Source of the DNA: Sarocladium kiliense
Lineage: Eukaryota > Ascomycota > Sordariomycetes > Hypocreales > Sarocladiaceae
DNA: 64,000 nucleotides
Direction of reading: 5' to 3'
Assembly: GCA_030734395.1 (NCBI GenBank)
Contig: JAUZTG010000029.1
Location: forward strand, 62,001-126,000
In this document: piece after piece, positions 1 through 11,755 of the stretch
How positions within the stretch are numbered: position 1 is the first letter of the stretch
How the letters are laid out: each line of letters starts with the position of its first letter
Made by a program: the position numbers and the translations under genes
The notes under the pieces: generated by a model
Told to the model about the DNA's origin: nothing
The model's database searches: none
The model's input: the letters and a program-made list of their open reading frames with translations, nothing else

Positions 1-1166
1 GACCATGCGTTTAGCGTCTAGACTGTACGGGAGGACGCGACGTAACCAGATCAAACTTACAGACATGACTTGGGAGCCACCGCTACGGCGGAATATATTA
101 AAGTCTGGTCTAGCCCATGGTAGTATGAGGATCCCTGGACCGAGCCCCCACCAACCTCCAGCGTGGGACGGGAGCAAGGCGAGGGCCTCCCAATTGGCAA
201 TCTAAACCTCGGAACAGCAACCGATGATGAGCTGCGGCCCCAAAGTACAGTGGTCGCCTCGAGAGCATAGTTACCAAGATTGCAGCGATGATCTTGTCGC
301 CTTGAGGGTAGTAGCCATCGGAAGGGCCCGAACCTGAGATGGGTGAAGTCTGAATTGCGAAGCACACAGCCAAGTCAACTGAGAACTACATCTCGAACAT
401 CATGAAGTACGCCTGCAACAGAGTTTCGCGCATCGAGCTTCCATCGTAGAAAACAGCCTAGTCCCGGGATTTGCTCGAGCTATCGACAAACCCGCATCGG
501 GGTAGTGACAAGAAGGGAACGGAGCATAGGTCGAGTCCAACATGGAGAAGACGGCCGTTCAGAGAAGGTCTAGACGTTCGACCAGTCAGCCACTGACCAG
601 GGACTTGGCAGTCGACCAATGAGAAGAGATGGGTTCACGGAGAGACGGCACTCACTGAGCTCCGTCCAAATTTCCCTGGGATCGTGCTGAGCGGTTATTG
701 TCAGCCGGACTAAGCGGCATCAGGCACGAGACGAGTCCTGGTCATCCTGGATGGCGAGGAGAGCAAAGCAAAGGATGCAATGGTGGATGGCAGGAGGAGG
801 AAGGCGCCTGGTGGAGTACTACTGGTCGAACCTGCCGTCTTGGGACCTTACGAAGGTCTCCTGCAGTATGGACCCGCGTAAAGTGGTCCGTCTGACTTCA
901 GTGATGATAACCCTAACCCTCGCGCTATGGTGTCCCTCTCACCGCCTTGGAGAGCTCCCTGGCAGAATGACCCCTCCTATTCACCCAGCTGCAATCACTG
1001 GTGGCCCAGTAAGGAGGACTAATCGGCAACGACTTCAAGGCTGATACCGACTCGCCTTTGATCAGCTTGCGCTTCTACTGATGCCGCCAGGTTTCTGAGT
1101 CCCCCACCTTGGCAGTACCAGTCACCTACAACCCGACTTGCGCGACGTCGAGTCCAGTCCGTCAAC
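1..1166. other. Left-edge intergenic region / AP-2 mu upstream DNA
   Basis: No convincing gene is seen. Open frames here are short, overlap on both strands and show no recognisable domain. Two CCCTAA-like units at 911-920 are too few to mean a telomere. The last few hundred bases presumably contain the promoter and leader of the AP-2 mu gene. Confidence 0.5.
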
Positions 1167-2598
1167 ATGCTTTCCGGGGTCCTCATCTTCAATCAAAAGG
1201 GGGAGAACCTGATCTTCCGTGCCTTTCGGAACGACTGCCGCCCCCGGCTCGCCGACGTCTTTCGGATCCAGGTTATCTCCAACGCCCAGGTGCGCTCGCC
1301 GATTTTGACACTGGGCAGCACGACCTTCAGCCATGTCAAGCATGAGAATATCTATCTTGTCGCCATTACCAAGAGCAACGCCAATGCAGCTCTAGTGTTC
1401 GAATTCCTCTACCGGCTGATCCAGCTTGGCCGCGGATACTTCGGCAAGTTCGATGAAGAGGCCGTCAAGAATAACTTCGTCCTGGTCTATGAGCTTCTCG
1501 ACGGTAATCCACCTCCCTTCATGGAGACCTGTGTCGCGTATACTGATACTCATCCAGAAATTATCGACTTTGGCTACCCTCAGAACACCGAAACCGATAC
1601 GCTGAAAATGTACATCACGACCGAAGGCGTCAAGTCAGAAGCAAGACCAGAAGACACCTCCAAGATTACGATGCAAGCAACGGGTGCACTATCGTGGCGG
1701 AAAGCGGATGTCAAATATCGCAAGAACGAGGCATTCGTTGATGTTATCGAGGACGTCAACCTGCTCATGTCCGCCACGGGTGCAGTTCTGCGTGCAGATG
1801 TGACTGGCCAGATCGTCATGCGGGCATATTTGTCAGGAACACCAGAATGCAAGTTCGGTCTTAACGATCGGCTGCTGCTGGATAATGACGGTCTCCTGAG
1901 CTTGCCCAGCGGCAACAAGATGGGTACCAAGGCAACCAAGGCTGCTGCAGGAAGTGTCACATTGGAGGACTGTCAGTTCCATCAGTGCGTGAAACTCGGA
2001 AAGTTTGACAGCGACAGAATTATCAGTTTTGTTCCGCCAGATGGTGAATTCGAGCTGATGCGGTACCGCGCAACCGAGAATGTCAATTTGCCATTCAAGA
2101 TACATGCCATTGTCAATGAAGTTGGCCGATCAAAGGTCGAATACAGCATTGGAGTTAAAGCCAACTTCGGGTCGAAGTTGTTCGCAACAAACGTGGTCAT
2201 CAAGATCCCGACACCTCTCAACACCGCGAAGATCACAGAACGCTGCACGCAAGGCAAGGCCAAATACGAACCCAGCGAGAACAGCATTGTATGGAAAATC
2301 GGACGCTTCACAGGACAAAGCGAGTATGTGCTTAGCGCCGAAGCGATCTTGACGAGCATGACGAACCAGAGAGCCTGGAGTCGACCTCCTCTGAGCATGA
2401 ACTTCAGCCTCCTCATGTTCACGAGCTCGGGTCTACTTGTCCGATACTTGAAGGTATTTGAGAAGAGCAACTACTCTAGCGTCAAATGGGTTCGGTATAT
2501 GACAAGAGCAGGCTCATATGAAATAAGGTATGACAGTCTCCGGTCCGCCCTCCGCGCCCAAGGAATACATACTAACGGTCTCGTGCAACAGATTTTAG
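1167..2598 (+). CDS. apm4: AP-2 clathrin adaptor complex, mu (medium) subunit
   Basis: This is the cargo-binding medium subunit of the AP-2 adaptor, which recruits clathrin to the plasma membrane in endocytosis. Three exons are reconstructed: 1167-1503, 1558-2527 and 2592-2598, giving 437 residues, the normal family length. Residues 1-140 form the longin-like N-terminal domain (opening MLSGVLIFNQKGENLIFRAF). The rest is the mu-homology domain that binds YxxPhi signals, ending in VKWVRY...AGSYEIRF. Intron 1 (1504-1557, 54 nt) lies in frame without a stop, but it interrupts the conserved YELLDE-IIDFGYPQN block, so it is almost certainly spliced. Intron 2 (2528-2591) has a perfect TACTAAC at 2570-2576. 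The last exon supplies only 7 coding bases, restoring the conserved terminal Phe. The gene is tail-to-tail with the 2EXR gene. AP-1 mu is the main alternative, but the N-terminus fits AP-2. Confidence 0.93.
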
Positions 2599-2756
2599 AT
2601 AGATTTCTGCTTCAGAGGCATGTGCGCGCAGGAGCGTTTTCGGCGTTTGGGTCCCCGGAACAAAAGGGAAGGGTTGGCATGCATTCCCATATTTAACATT
2701 GCTTCTATCCAGATTTGTTGCACTCTTACACTGATCACCAACCTCAGATATCCCAT

Positions 2757-3884
2757 CTATTCGTTCCAAACGCCGCCTAATGCCGGCAACAGGCCCATTG
2801 CCAGGTCGAGTGCGCTTTCTTTTGTCCTCACGCCTCCGCAACAAACCTGCATGTCTGTCGCAACGCCGTCTACCTCTTCGTCCTCTGTTACCAAGATCCG
2901 CACGCCTTTGAACTTCCCCTTACTTTCGCCGTGTTGCTGGCTTCGGATCATCTCGTCGATCATTCTCGCGAAGACGAAATAAGGATGTGTATCGCGCCAG
3001 CCTAGTTTTTCGAAGTCCGCAATCTCGACATATTTCTTCGACACCGCCTCAACCACGTCGGCTTCTCGCTCTCTCGCATCCTTGCCTTGATAGTTCAGAC
3101 ATTCCCATAGAATGCCTTTCCTTTGCAGGTCTGTTGCCCGGAGGTCAGCGTTTCCACAGGCCATGCATCGCCCCACACAATTGTCCACAAGATAAAGGAC
3201 TTCGAGCTCATGTTGTATCGTGCAGGCAAGGAATGCAATCTCTTCATACGCAAGCTCGCTACCGAGCTCAGAAATCCAAGGCTCGGTCAAGTCCAGTGCG
3301 AGTTTCGTGGCGTCTCGCAGTGTCTTCGCCATCTGGGGCGACCACTGGCCCTCTAACACCTCTCCAAGTGTTGTAGATGACATGTTCTCGTCTTCACGAG
3401 AGACGGTGCGGGCTGCGGCGACGCCAACTTCCTTGCGCTTCTGAAATCGGAGCATGACGACATCTGAACGGGGTATTTCGAGGGTTTGCTGTCGCCGTGG
3501 GAGATGGATGCGGTTCTTTCCGGTCTTGCGATTCAGCCCAAGTATCGCGGAATGTGAGGTTTTGTTGGTCTGGCGCAATGACTCCTCGAAACGGTACATG
3601 CTTGGGTCGAAGCTGTATCTGGTGGCCCGAGTAGCTTGGTTTGGTTCGTTCATATCAGTACAGAGTGCGTCTAGGAAAACGGTGACACCCAAGTCGTCGG
3701 TTGTTTCGTCGGGCGTCTCTTTTCCACGCTGGTTCGGCAACGGCAAGTCCTCCGGCGTGTGCAGTGGTCTGACGCTTGGGGGCGAACAGACGTCAAATAT
3801 GTGCATAGCAGTTGGTGGCTTACATGCCTCCCAGATCTGGAGCTGCAGTTCGTCCGGCAGGGACGCAAAACGTGGGAAAGCCAT
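2757..3884 (-). CDS. 2EXR-domain protein of unknown function
   Basis: A 375-residue protein opening with FPRFASLPDELQLQIWEAC (about residues 3-21). This is the signature of the 2EXR module, an F-box-like N-terminal domain greatly expanded in filamentous ascomycetes; the biochemical role of such proteins is not known. The rest is hydrophilic, with charged helices and no other recognisable domain. A CxxC pair (RCMACGN) sits in the C-terminal half. The frame stays open 31 codons further upstream to 3977, but the ATG at 3884 puts the 2EXR motif right at the N-terminus, as is usual. No intron is evident. It converges on the AP-2 mu gene with about 160 bp between the stop codons. Confidence 0.75.
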   Translation of the reverse strand: MAFPRFASLPDELQLQIWEACKPPTAMHIFDVCSPPSVRPLHTPEDLPLPNQRGKETPDETTDDLGVTVFLDALCTDMNEPNQATRATRYSFDPSMYRFEESLRQTNKTSHSAILGLNRKTGKNRIHLPRRQQTLEIPRSDVVMLRFQKRKEVGVAAARTVSREDENMSSTTLGEVLEGQWSPQMAKTLRDATKLALDLTEPWISELGSELAYEEIAFLACTIQHELEVLYLVDNCVGRCMACGNADLRATDLQRKGILWECLNYQGKDAREREADVVEAVSKKYVEIADFEKLGWRDTHPYFVFARMIDEMIRSQQHGESKGKFKGVRILVTEDEEVDGVATDMQVCCGGVRTKESALDLAMGLLPALGGVWNE

Positions 3885-6800
3885 GTCAGCGCGTGCGCGA
3901 TGATCAGCTAGAAAGGTAGTATAGCGTCCTGAACGACCGGTTCTTAAAGTGTCGTAGGCTCCTCGCAATTGTATCAAAATTTATCTCAAAACAGAACTAT
4001 CAGATCAGCAATGACAGCTGGCTGGTCCATGACCTTTGTACTTTGACGACCCTGCTGTGCCATCCAGCATGGTAGCCCGACGATCACATCAGCACTACGC
4101 CGCTCAGCCGCTCAGCATGCAGGCATTCCGAGCCAGAACCTCCGCCGAGCGACACTTCTTAGCCAAGTGTGGGGACCGACCGAACTACATCAAATTAGTT
4201 CAATCCATCTTCAAGCTATCAGTGCGGCAAAACGGCCGAAAGTAGATAGATATGTCGCGGCACCCTGGTTCAAGTTGTCAGATAAGCTGCAAGACTTCAT
4301 CATATCCACCCAAGTCGTCTTGCTCCAAGTTGTTCCTTGACAAATAGGCGCAAAGCATGATTGCCAATTGCCGCCTGGGCGCTTACGAGGCTCACGTCAT
4401 GTAACCAGTATGGGCCAACTCATGTCAGCAAATAGCGAATAGTCAAGCTCCTCAACGCAGTCTTCCAGGATCGTGAAGGCCAGAGAGCAGCCAAGCATCG
4501 GGCCTAGGGCTGACATGCATGATAGTGCCTTTATTGACAAATTACCATCCGTCGAGTGGCATTCGGTGGTATAGTCTGGCTATTGGCCGCTCGAATACAC
4601 CAACTGCCCTTCCAAGAAGGACGCGTCAATCCTCCCAGTTTTGCGAAATTGGATCTGCTGACGAAACTTTTACGATGCTCTTGGCCGTTGCTCGATTGAT
4701 ATACATCCACCATCAGCTCCCAAACGATCGTCAAGTACAGTTCCAAGTACAGTTTCAGAAGTCAATCCATGAGCCACAGCTCTAGTATTTGCTACGGTCG
4801 GAGTCAAAGTCAGGCCTGCAACTACACCAAACTCATCTTTGTACTGTATGCGCGAGGGTCGAAGATCGACGATCCATTCCCTGTTGGACCCTACCGGCGG
4901 CAAAGGGCACAATGCGCATCCCTAGCCTCGCCCTCGGTAGTAGTCACATCCTTTGGGCGTCGGCTCCTCCGTTTACTCCGCCGTCGCTCAATCTTCCGCC
5001 GTCTGCCGTCCATAATCCAATCTGGTGCCCCTCGTCCACTCAGCGATCCAGAAAGGTCCCCAGTGAGCTCTTCATCGTACAAGACATGTTTCTTCTGCGA
5101 TGATACGTTGTACAGCGGGCAGCCACATGGTCTTGCAGCTTGTCCTGTCACATGCCAATCTCGCAGGTCTGGAGCACGCCCATACCACGCCGTCGGCACG
5201 TTCTTGTACAACTCGCGACCTCATTAACTGGCTATAGAGAAGAAAGAGTTTGTTAGGCTGTGACGACACGCTGGATCGATTGTCTTGCAGTTGCAGCATA
5301 CAGCACGTTTTTTGCCATCTCTATTTGCCCTCGGTCCTTGAGGTGTGACAACCGCCTTGTCTGAGCCAGACAACCCGTCATACCGCATCGTCCCAAAGAA
5401 CAACCAAAGTTGGAACGTAAAGCGTTTCAACGAACAGCTAAGATCATTCAGCATGATGTAGCACCATCTGAAATATGGTAGATGGCGGCGCCATCGACGC
5501 CACGTCGCTTCGTCGGAACCGAGCTGGATGATGGGCGTAAGCTGATTATGCTAGTTCCTTGATTGCGACTACGAGATGGAGGCGACCTACGGCATGACTG
5601 GGACTGCTGGCGTCATTGCCTTGCAATGAGCACATCGGCCGTTTTTCGCCTCACCAGAAGTATTCCAGATAAGCGCAGTGGTTGCGTAACTGCGTAGGCG
5701 TGTCTATCAGAGGAGCGATCGCTGCAACTGCTCCTGGATCCCACGTGGTGGCTCGGTCGCTCTCTTTGTAGGCCATGGAAGATGTACGAGTGCTCGTTTG
5801 CCACAAGCGCGTGGGATTAGTCCGAGAACGCTGCCTCTGTGACCTTCTAGACCTCTTCCATCCCGTATCACCCGAGTGTCTCGTTGAGACAAGGCTGGAG
5901 AAGCAGCCATAGTCAACCTGGCAAGTCGAAGGAACGCTTTGGCTTCCCGTCTACAGCTGGCACAACTTCAGCTGGTTCGAGGCTCTCTTCCAATATTTAT
6001 CCAGCTGCGTTGGCCACATCCAGGATCAGCTCGGCGCATACTTTTTGGGAGGCTATCATACCCTAAAGAACTACCTGCGCGCCGATATGACAGTGACGAA
6101 CTTCGTGGGATGAAGGTGTCTCACTTTCGTATTCCCTGCCCTTGCCGGCTTGTTCAGTTCCGTCGCGCTATTGTCCACTCCCCATATCGTCTGTGCCATG
6201 CACTCGAAACTGGAACGCTCTTCGTCATAACCATCCAAGGCTATATGCTTGGTGGCTTTCCAATATTCTTTCGTTCCCTTACAGAAGGCGTCGTTCCCCG
6301 AGTTGATCATCGCGAGGGATGATAGGCGAGGGGAGGCGCATCGACTGGAGAACCTGTGCTGGGGCGGCTTCAAGAAACTATAAAGGTATCCACGACGTGC
6401 ACATGGTTATTGAGACATCGAAGCATGGTCATGAGTCACCTTCAGTGTCTTAATCGAAGCACAACAAATCAGTGACGAAACATACATGTTCTACAAGTCA
6501 TATGCATGCTACTGTACCAGGGTCTCGAAACTGAAACCGGGTTCAAGGTGGTGTTCAAACAGGATTGGGCTGTTGCATTACATATAATACAGGGTGAGTC
6601 TCTTCTGGATCCACGGTCAGTCTCGAGGAACGAATGATTTCTCACCATTGCTAGGCAACTAGCGGAGACCTTTCCATTCAGATCCCATTGGTGTTGGTGC
6701 TATGCTTGAGGCACCTTGGTTTGCCCACATATTGCTCCCCGAACGGCAAGCCTCTGCCCGGAGAGTCTGAAGATTGGCTGCAAGTTTGCGAGTCCCAAAA

Positions 6801-7181
6801 CCACGGCGAAAAGCAACCCCTAATCCTAGGAATTGGTTCTTGTTTCTCTCTCTTGCTGTGCTGAACTATCAGATGGAAGCAACCTCATGATCGTCTGGCT
6901 TCAAAAAGTGGCATCGACTTCAACTTACTGGTCCTCTTCTTCGGAAACCGACATCTATAGGGAGCATCGATCATTCGGAAAGCTTCGCAAAGCATATTCA
7001 GCAGCAAGTTACGATCCGAATCGGAGGGGACAATCTGAGAAGCTGGGACCTGAGACATACGGCTTGTGCGACGGTATCCCCAACCTAACTAGCGCCTCAA
7101 CTGAGCTATTGCAGCCCACGGTACGGTAAAGAAAGTCTCAACTTAAGTCTTGTCGGTTTGGCTTACCTGCAGTATTCCAGC
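3885..7181. other. Gene-poor intergenic stretch
   Basis: About 3.3 kb with only short, mutually overlapping open frames on both strands and no recognised domain or splice-consistent gene. A 12-bp near-perfect tandem duplication (CAAGTACAGTTC/T) lies at 4732-4755. No terminal repeats or transposase-like frames were seen, so its origin is unresolved. Confidence 0.5.
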
Positions 7182-7562
7182 ATGTGTGTCGTGTCCTATT
7201 TGCACCACCACCATGTCTCTCCGTGTCAGCGGCCGATCACATATTCCACCGAATACATATATTGTTCCGAAGCCATATTGGATCCCGCCACGTCCCAGGT
7301 TCTCGGTCCCTGTGTGGCTTTGTACCTTGATCCACAACAGAGCCTTAACCTCCGGAACGCTTGCGGAGCTGCTGGCGGTTGCCTTGTGTCTCCCGATTGC
7401 TCGTCAGGGGCTTGTCGGCTGAGAGACCTCAACGGTCGGTGGAGGTGTTGTCAATGTCGTCGGGGTGGGAATGTCACCCGGTGGTGCCAACACAAGAAGA
7501 GAGGGAGTCCTGATACGTTCTGCTACCATGTCGTTTGTCACAACTGCGTCGGAGATGCATAA
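7182..7562 (+). CDS. Small Cys-rich protein, family member 1 (possibly degenerate)
   Basis: A 126-codon frame from the ATG at 7182. Its C-terminal half matches the two better-preserved paralogues at 8959 and 11756: it keeps the block NGRWRCCQC...GG..TRWC followed by CYHVVCHNC, i.e. W-x-C-C-x-C, WC, C-x-H-x-x-C-x-x-C. The N-terminal half fits less well. Opposite the conserved Cys-Thr-Thr-Thr block of member 2, the matching codons (CPICTTT) lie in another frame around 7196-7215. That suggests a frameshift, an unrecognised intron, or decay. The upstream DNA lacks the pyrimidine-rich leader seen before the other two. Function is unknown; the Cys/His spacing suggests metal binding, an inference only. 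Confidence 0.4.
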   Translation: MCVVSYLHHHHVSPCQRPITYSTEYIYCSEAILDPATSQVLGPCVALYLDPQQSLNLRNACGAAGGCLVSPDCSSGACRLRDLNGRWRCCQCRRGGNVTRWCQHKKRGSPDTFCYHVVCHNCVGDA

Positions 7563-8724
7563 GCCAAAGAGACGGCATCATATTTTCCCCTGGGAACGAG
7601 CTTCAGGAGAACCAACCGCTCCTAAGTTCGCATGCGGCTACAAACAGTCAGCCATGTGTTCGAAGGCAGTCGGTGCCACATGTATGCCTATTCCTGATGT
7701 TGCTCGCGATGATGCCTGAGACATGAGCGAGGGGCAGAGACAGGCATCCAACTAAGACAGTGACCTACCACGGAAACAGGAAGTGAAGAGGAAAGTTCGA
7801 TGTACCTCGGCAAGCATCTTTCTCCGTTCAGGGGTTGTTACCGAGAGCTCGGAGCGATCAGATTTGTGTCACGCAATGATGCGGCAGGGCACCGATGAGG
7901 GAGGACGCCCTGCCGAGGCTATCGCGACGGAAGAGGGAAGACGCCGTCTTGTTTTTCGATTAGTGCAATGATTGGTATTTTGGTGTATCCAACAATTTTC
8001 ATTATCCTCTGGGTGCCTTTTCACGTGTGTTAGGCCTGCATGAAGGGGCAAACCGACATCCCGCGAGCCAGCGAACTTGAATCACTCACTCGACGGCAAA
8101 CCAGAGTCGACCCTATGCCAGCCCCAAGGAGGGCGACGGACAAGAAGCTCAAACAAATGGATACAGTGAGCTCGGAGGATCTGTGCTGAACACCCATTCA
8201 CTCAGCCGCAGCGTTACACGGTCGATCTGCTCAGCTCTCCCTTCTACAGCTAGGCAACAGGTGACCGTGGTCAATTACTTTTCTTCATTCCACACTCTCA
8301 CCTGAACACAGCCGTCAGTGTGATCTCTTGGGGCTTGTTCGAGGCCTCGTTCCGAAGTTCATCGGTCTTTCGAAGTGAACCGATCATCAAAGCATCATTC
8401 CAGCTGCGCGCTGCCAATATAACAAAGACCTGGCTGCCACGTTGTTGTGGACAGTCGAGCCACTGATCTTTCACTTTACAACATCTTAGCCGAGCAATAT
8501 CGTTCCTGAGTACACTCCCATACAAGCTCATGGCTGTCTTTCAGCTCCAAGGCATGGGTTTCCGGCACTGTGCTAAACTTGCAGCGGCATCGGAGTAGCC
8601 CCCAAGGAGCCGCCATGGGCATCTAGAGTGACGCACAACACGACAACTGACAGCTTTCGCCAACGCTCAGCCTCGTATATCACTGGGCTCCCGTGGTGCC
8701 AGAACAATGTGTTCACTTTCTGAG

Positions 8725-8733
8725 ATATTTAAG
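8725..8733 (+). promoter_or_regulatory. TATA-like element upstream of Cys-rich member 2
   Basis: ATATTTAAG lies about 225 bp before the ATG at 8959 and is followed by a pyrimidine-rich stretch (about 8780-8860), a common fungal promoter/leader layout. Member 3 has a comparable TATAAG at about 11575 and a CT-rich leader. No transcript data support it. Confidence 0.35.
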
Positions 8734-8958
8734 TTCCCGAGGACCACGTCTTCACAAATCCTGAACCTATGACCCTGGTTGCATTCAGCTTATTCTTTCT
8801 ACACGACCATTTCAACAAACTCCTTCGTATTTTGATTCATTTCCTCGCCACTCGGTTACTGTCGAAAGTCATCGCAAATTAAGGATCTCTCTCACGCGAG
8901 TTGTCATTGGCAGCGATCAAACTGTTACAACGCTTCGAAGAGATCCACTTCGCCCATC

Positions 8959-9294
8959 ATGTGCCATCAAATTACATACAAGCTCATATGCGAGCATGTC
9001 TGCACCACCACCAGTTACTGCATCAAAGGATCCAAAACTCATGGCCGAACGTGCAGGAAGCCAACCTCCGAATGGGTCACCCATCCAGCGCCGGCCGGCT
9101 ACACCGAACCCAGCTGTCCCCTCTCCCAGTGTGCCTTCGAGGCCAAGGGTCGACTTTGGAACTGTTGCTGGTGCGGCTGCGCATGGAACAAGACCGGGCG
9201 CTGTCGGTGTATCATGATGATTGACCGGCAGCATTACCGCTGTGAACATATCTGCTGCCCCTCTTGCGAAGCCGCCGGTCCATACAAATGTTAG
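8959..9294 (+). CDS. Small Cys/His-rich protein, family member 2
   Basis: An intact 111-residue, intronless frame with about 20 cysteines. Order of features: an N-terminal M-C-H...C-E-H...C-T-T-T..Y-C block (residues 1-22), a central CPLSQCAF.AKGRLWNCCWCGC block (about 66-87), a GRCRC segment, and a C-terminal C-E-H-I-C-C-P-S-C block ending Lys-Cys-stop. No hydrophobic signal peptide is visible, so it is probably intracellular. The M-C...C-x-H opening resembles a loose class of uncharacterised Cys-rich ascomycete proteins. The Cys/His pairs suggest zinc or other metal coordination (inference). A TATA-like element and pyrimidine-rich leader precede it, and it shares its architecture with members 1 and 3. 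I do not recognise a named family. Confidence 0.6.
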   Translation: MCHQITYKLICEHVCTTTSYCIKGSKTHGRTCRKPTSEWVTHPAPAGYTEPSCPLSQCAFEAKGRLWNCCWCGCAWNKTGRCRCIMMIDRQHYRCEHICCPSCEAAGPYKC

Positions 9295-11755
9295 AAGACG
9301 ATCTCAGGAGCTTCTAGGGGAACCTAGAACGCACTCAGGCGGCAGGAAAGTTGCCAGGTTTGGGACGCATGCACGACATTCGGGCTCGGGAGGAGGCGTT
9401 AGGATTTCAGGCAGCCGAGGTGACGTGGAATGTTGGGTCAGGCTCTCACATCTGCACGTCTGATTTAAGCTCACACCTGTGTGGTATCAGAGAAGGCGGT
9501 GAAGGTGCGAGAGAGATAGGCCTCCCTGGACGAGGAAACCTGGGAGTTGTGTTCGGCACTGGACGAGGGCCAGATCCTGTAAAGTAGTACCCAGTTATGA
9601 GATTGCGTTGAACTCGATCACCTCGATAGCCACTGCCTCCAAAACTTGCGATAGTATCTTGCTGTGGCGGCATCTCCTTGTGTCTCTGAAGTATGGTGTC
9701 GAGATATCGAGCACGCCGAGGTGCCGCCACATCATGTGTATCTTGCCGACCAGTCTGCATGACTTTCGAGAGACCTTCGAATGTTTGGTCGGCCGTGCGG
9801 ACAGCGCATGCTTCAAGAGCAAAGCAGTCCCTTTACTTCTGTCAGAGTCAGCCGGGCAGCATTGACACGCCGGCTGTAGCAAGCCCTTACTTTTTTCGCG
9901 GAGTATGAGCCTGTAGCTCCGGACCAATCGAGTCGTCATCTCTCACCGGGAACTAGCTTCGCATCCTCCTCAGGTTGGATCTCTGAACGGCGGTTAATGA
10001 GAAGGCGAGGGTGCATACCGAGGTGCTGTGGATGGTATACACCCTTTCACAGCTAGCTCCAGGCTCGGGAATCGTTCCCTGTGCCATCTTGATCAATCAC
10101 TTTTCGGCAGCATCTGCATGTCGGCAATGCCCGGGGGCGGATAGATCCCTGACTACCCCCAGTCTTCTCCCTTGTCTTCACTTCATCATTGACTTGCGGT
10201 CGGTTTCGAAGGATATTCTGAACATAAATCAGCCTAAACCGACAACTATCCACTCATCGTCCGGCATCGGGGTTACACCGATGATCTTGGGCTCTATGCG
10301 AATCATCATTTGCTCTCGCCACGAAAGGCCCATGGTGATAGGGCGGTATGCAAGCCACATCACTGCATCCCCTACACCCCTTCGACCAAGATTCGAAGGT
10401 CTCGATCCGGTGTCCAGCCCCGGGGGGCGCTTAGATCCAGTGGTCGAGGCGTTGCGACTCTGCACCTCAACATTAACATGCACCCGTCCAATCTGGGACT
10501 CTATTGCGAACTCGCTACCAAGTAAAACGGCTATGAGGTACAACCGCTAGCATTCCTGAAGATCCTAGGTGATAGTTAAGGTTCTGAAAAGCTATTCAAG
10601 GACTAGCGCGGCTCTTTTCATTATTGCAGTCCAAGGTTCTGAGACCAGTCACTTAGTAGGAGATCATCCGATCCCTCCACGTTCTCGGAACCAGATGCTG
10701 TGTACGCTACACTGTTTGTGTGTGCCTCATCTATGTATTACCCAGGCGCCAGGTTGCCGGTTCTGAAAGACGGAAGTGCACCATCGAGGACCTGAGCCAG
10801 GTGGCATCATTATGGAGCCGCAGATGCCCGATGTGGCTTTCTGTGGACGATCCTGTAGAGGCCAGTATTTCGTGCGGCAGCAACAACTCGTTGTGAATGG
10901 GCATCTGGCGCCTCGTATTCCGCTCGATGCGATGTGATGAAGCCTATGAGACATTTGGCATGCTGTGTAACGAGTGGTACATGTAACAACGCCCCTTAGA
11001 TAGGTGAGCTGGGCAGCTGATTCGCGTTCACAAGCACCTCTCCCTATATCATGTAAGAAGTCACTGAGCCTTAATCAGCCTTTGGAGTCTTGACTACTGG
11101 TGTCGCACAAGCCTCGATCTCCTGGGACCCCAGTCCGAGACATCGGCTTGATCATTTCCTGGCTGAGAATCTGCAGGATCTCAGTTCCAAATTGATGCTA
11201 CTTTCCGCCTCCCGATCCTGCATACTTTGGCAAGGGGCCAGGGGCCAGGTACGTGTGCCGTTGCATGTCTGAGGAGGACATTGGCTGTCTTCTTCCAATT
11301 ATTTTGTTCTGTTTTGCCAGGGTGCATGCAGCACAGCCATCTACCTCTTCAAAGACGGCATGGTCCAGGACCGGGGTCGGTATGATGCTGTCGAGGTCCA
11401 AGAGAATGCCGTCTCCGAGCCTTGCCGCAACCTGCATGGCAGCGTCTGTACATTGGCTCAGCAGGGAAGATGGATGGTTCGGTGCCCAACAGTCTCTGCA
11501 GAAAGCTGAGCCCTGCTCACAGTGGCCGATGATGTTCGGCCACCGATTCGGCGATATGAGTGACCCAAGCATGTATAAGTTCGAGCAAGGACCCTCCATT
11601 GAAAGGTATGACCGCTTCAACAGTAGCCTTGACGATTCAAGTTCTCCCTCATCCTTGATCACAAAGCAAATCTGGCGAAAGTCTCTAACGCCAAGGTCCT
11701 CCCTCTTCTCTGTTCTCAGTTCTCCTCCGAACATATCACTCTACCTCTGCCCCCC
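9295..11755. other. Spacer between Cys-rich genes 2 and 3
   Basis: About 2.5 kb without a supported gene. A 178-codon minus-strand frame (11198-11734) includes HCEQGSAFCRDC, faintly like a CVEPGSACRPC stretch in the ORF at 13195, but nothing else supports it. The final 180 bp carry a TATAAG (about 11575) and a CT-rich run that look like the promoter and leader of member 3. Confidence 0.4.

Noticed and set aside
911..920. CCCTAACCCT, telomere-repeat-like
   Set aside because: Only two partial units inside ordinary unique sequence; not a telomere or clear interstitial array.
11198..11734. 178-codon minus-strand frame with HCEQGSAFCRDC
   Set aside because: It overlaps the probable promoter of Cys-rich member 3, has no good ATG context or homologous partner, and the motif match is short.
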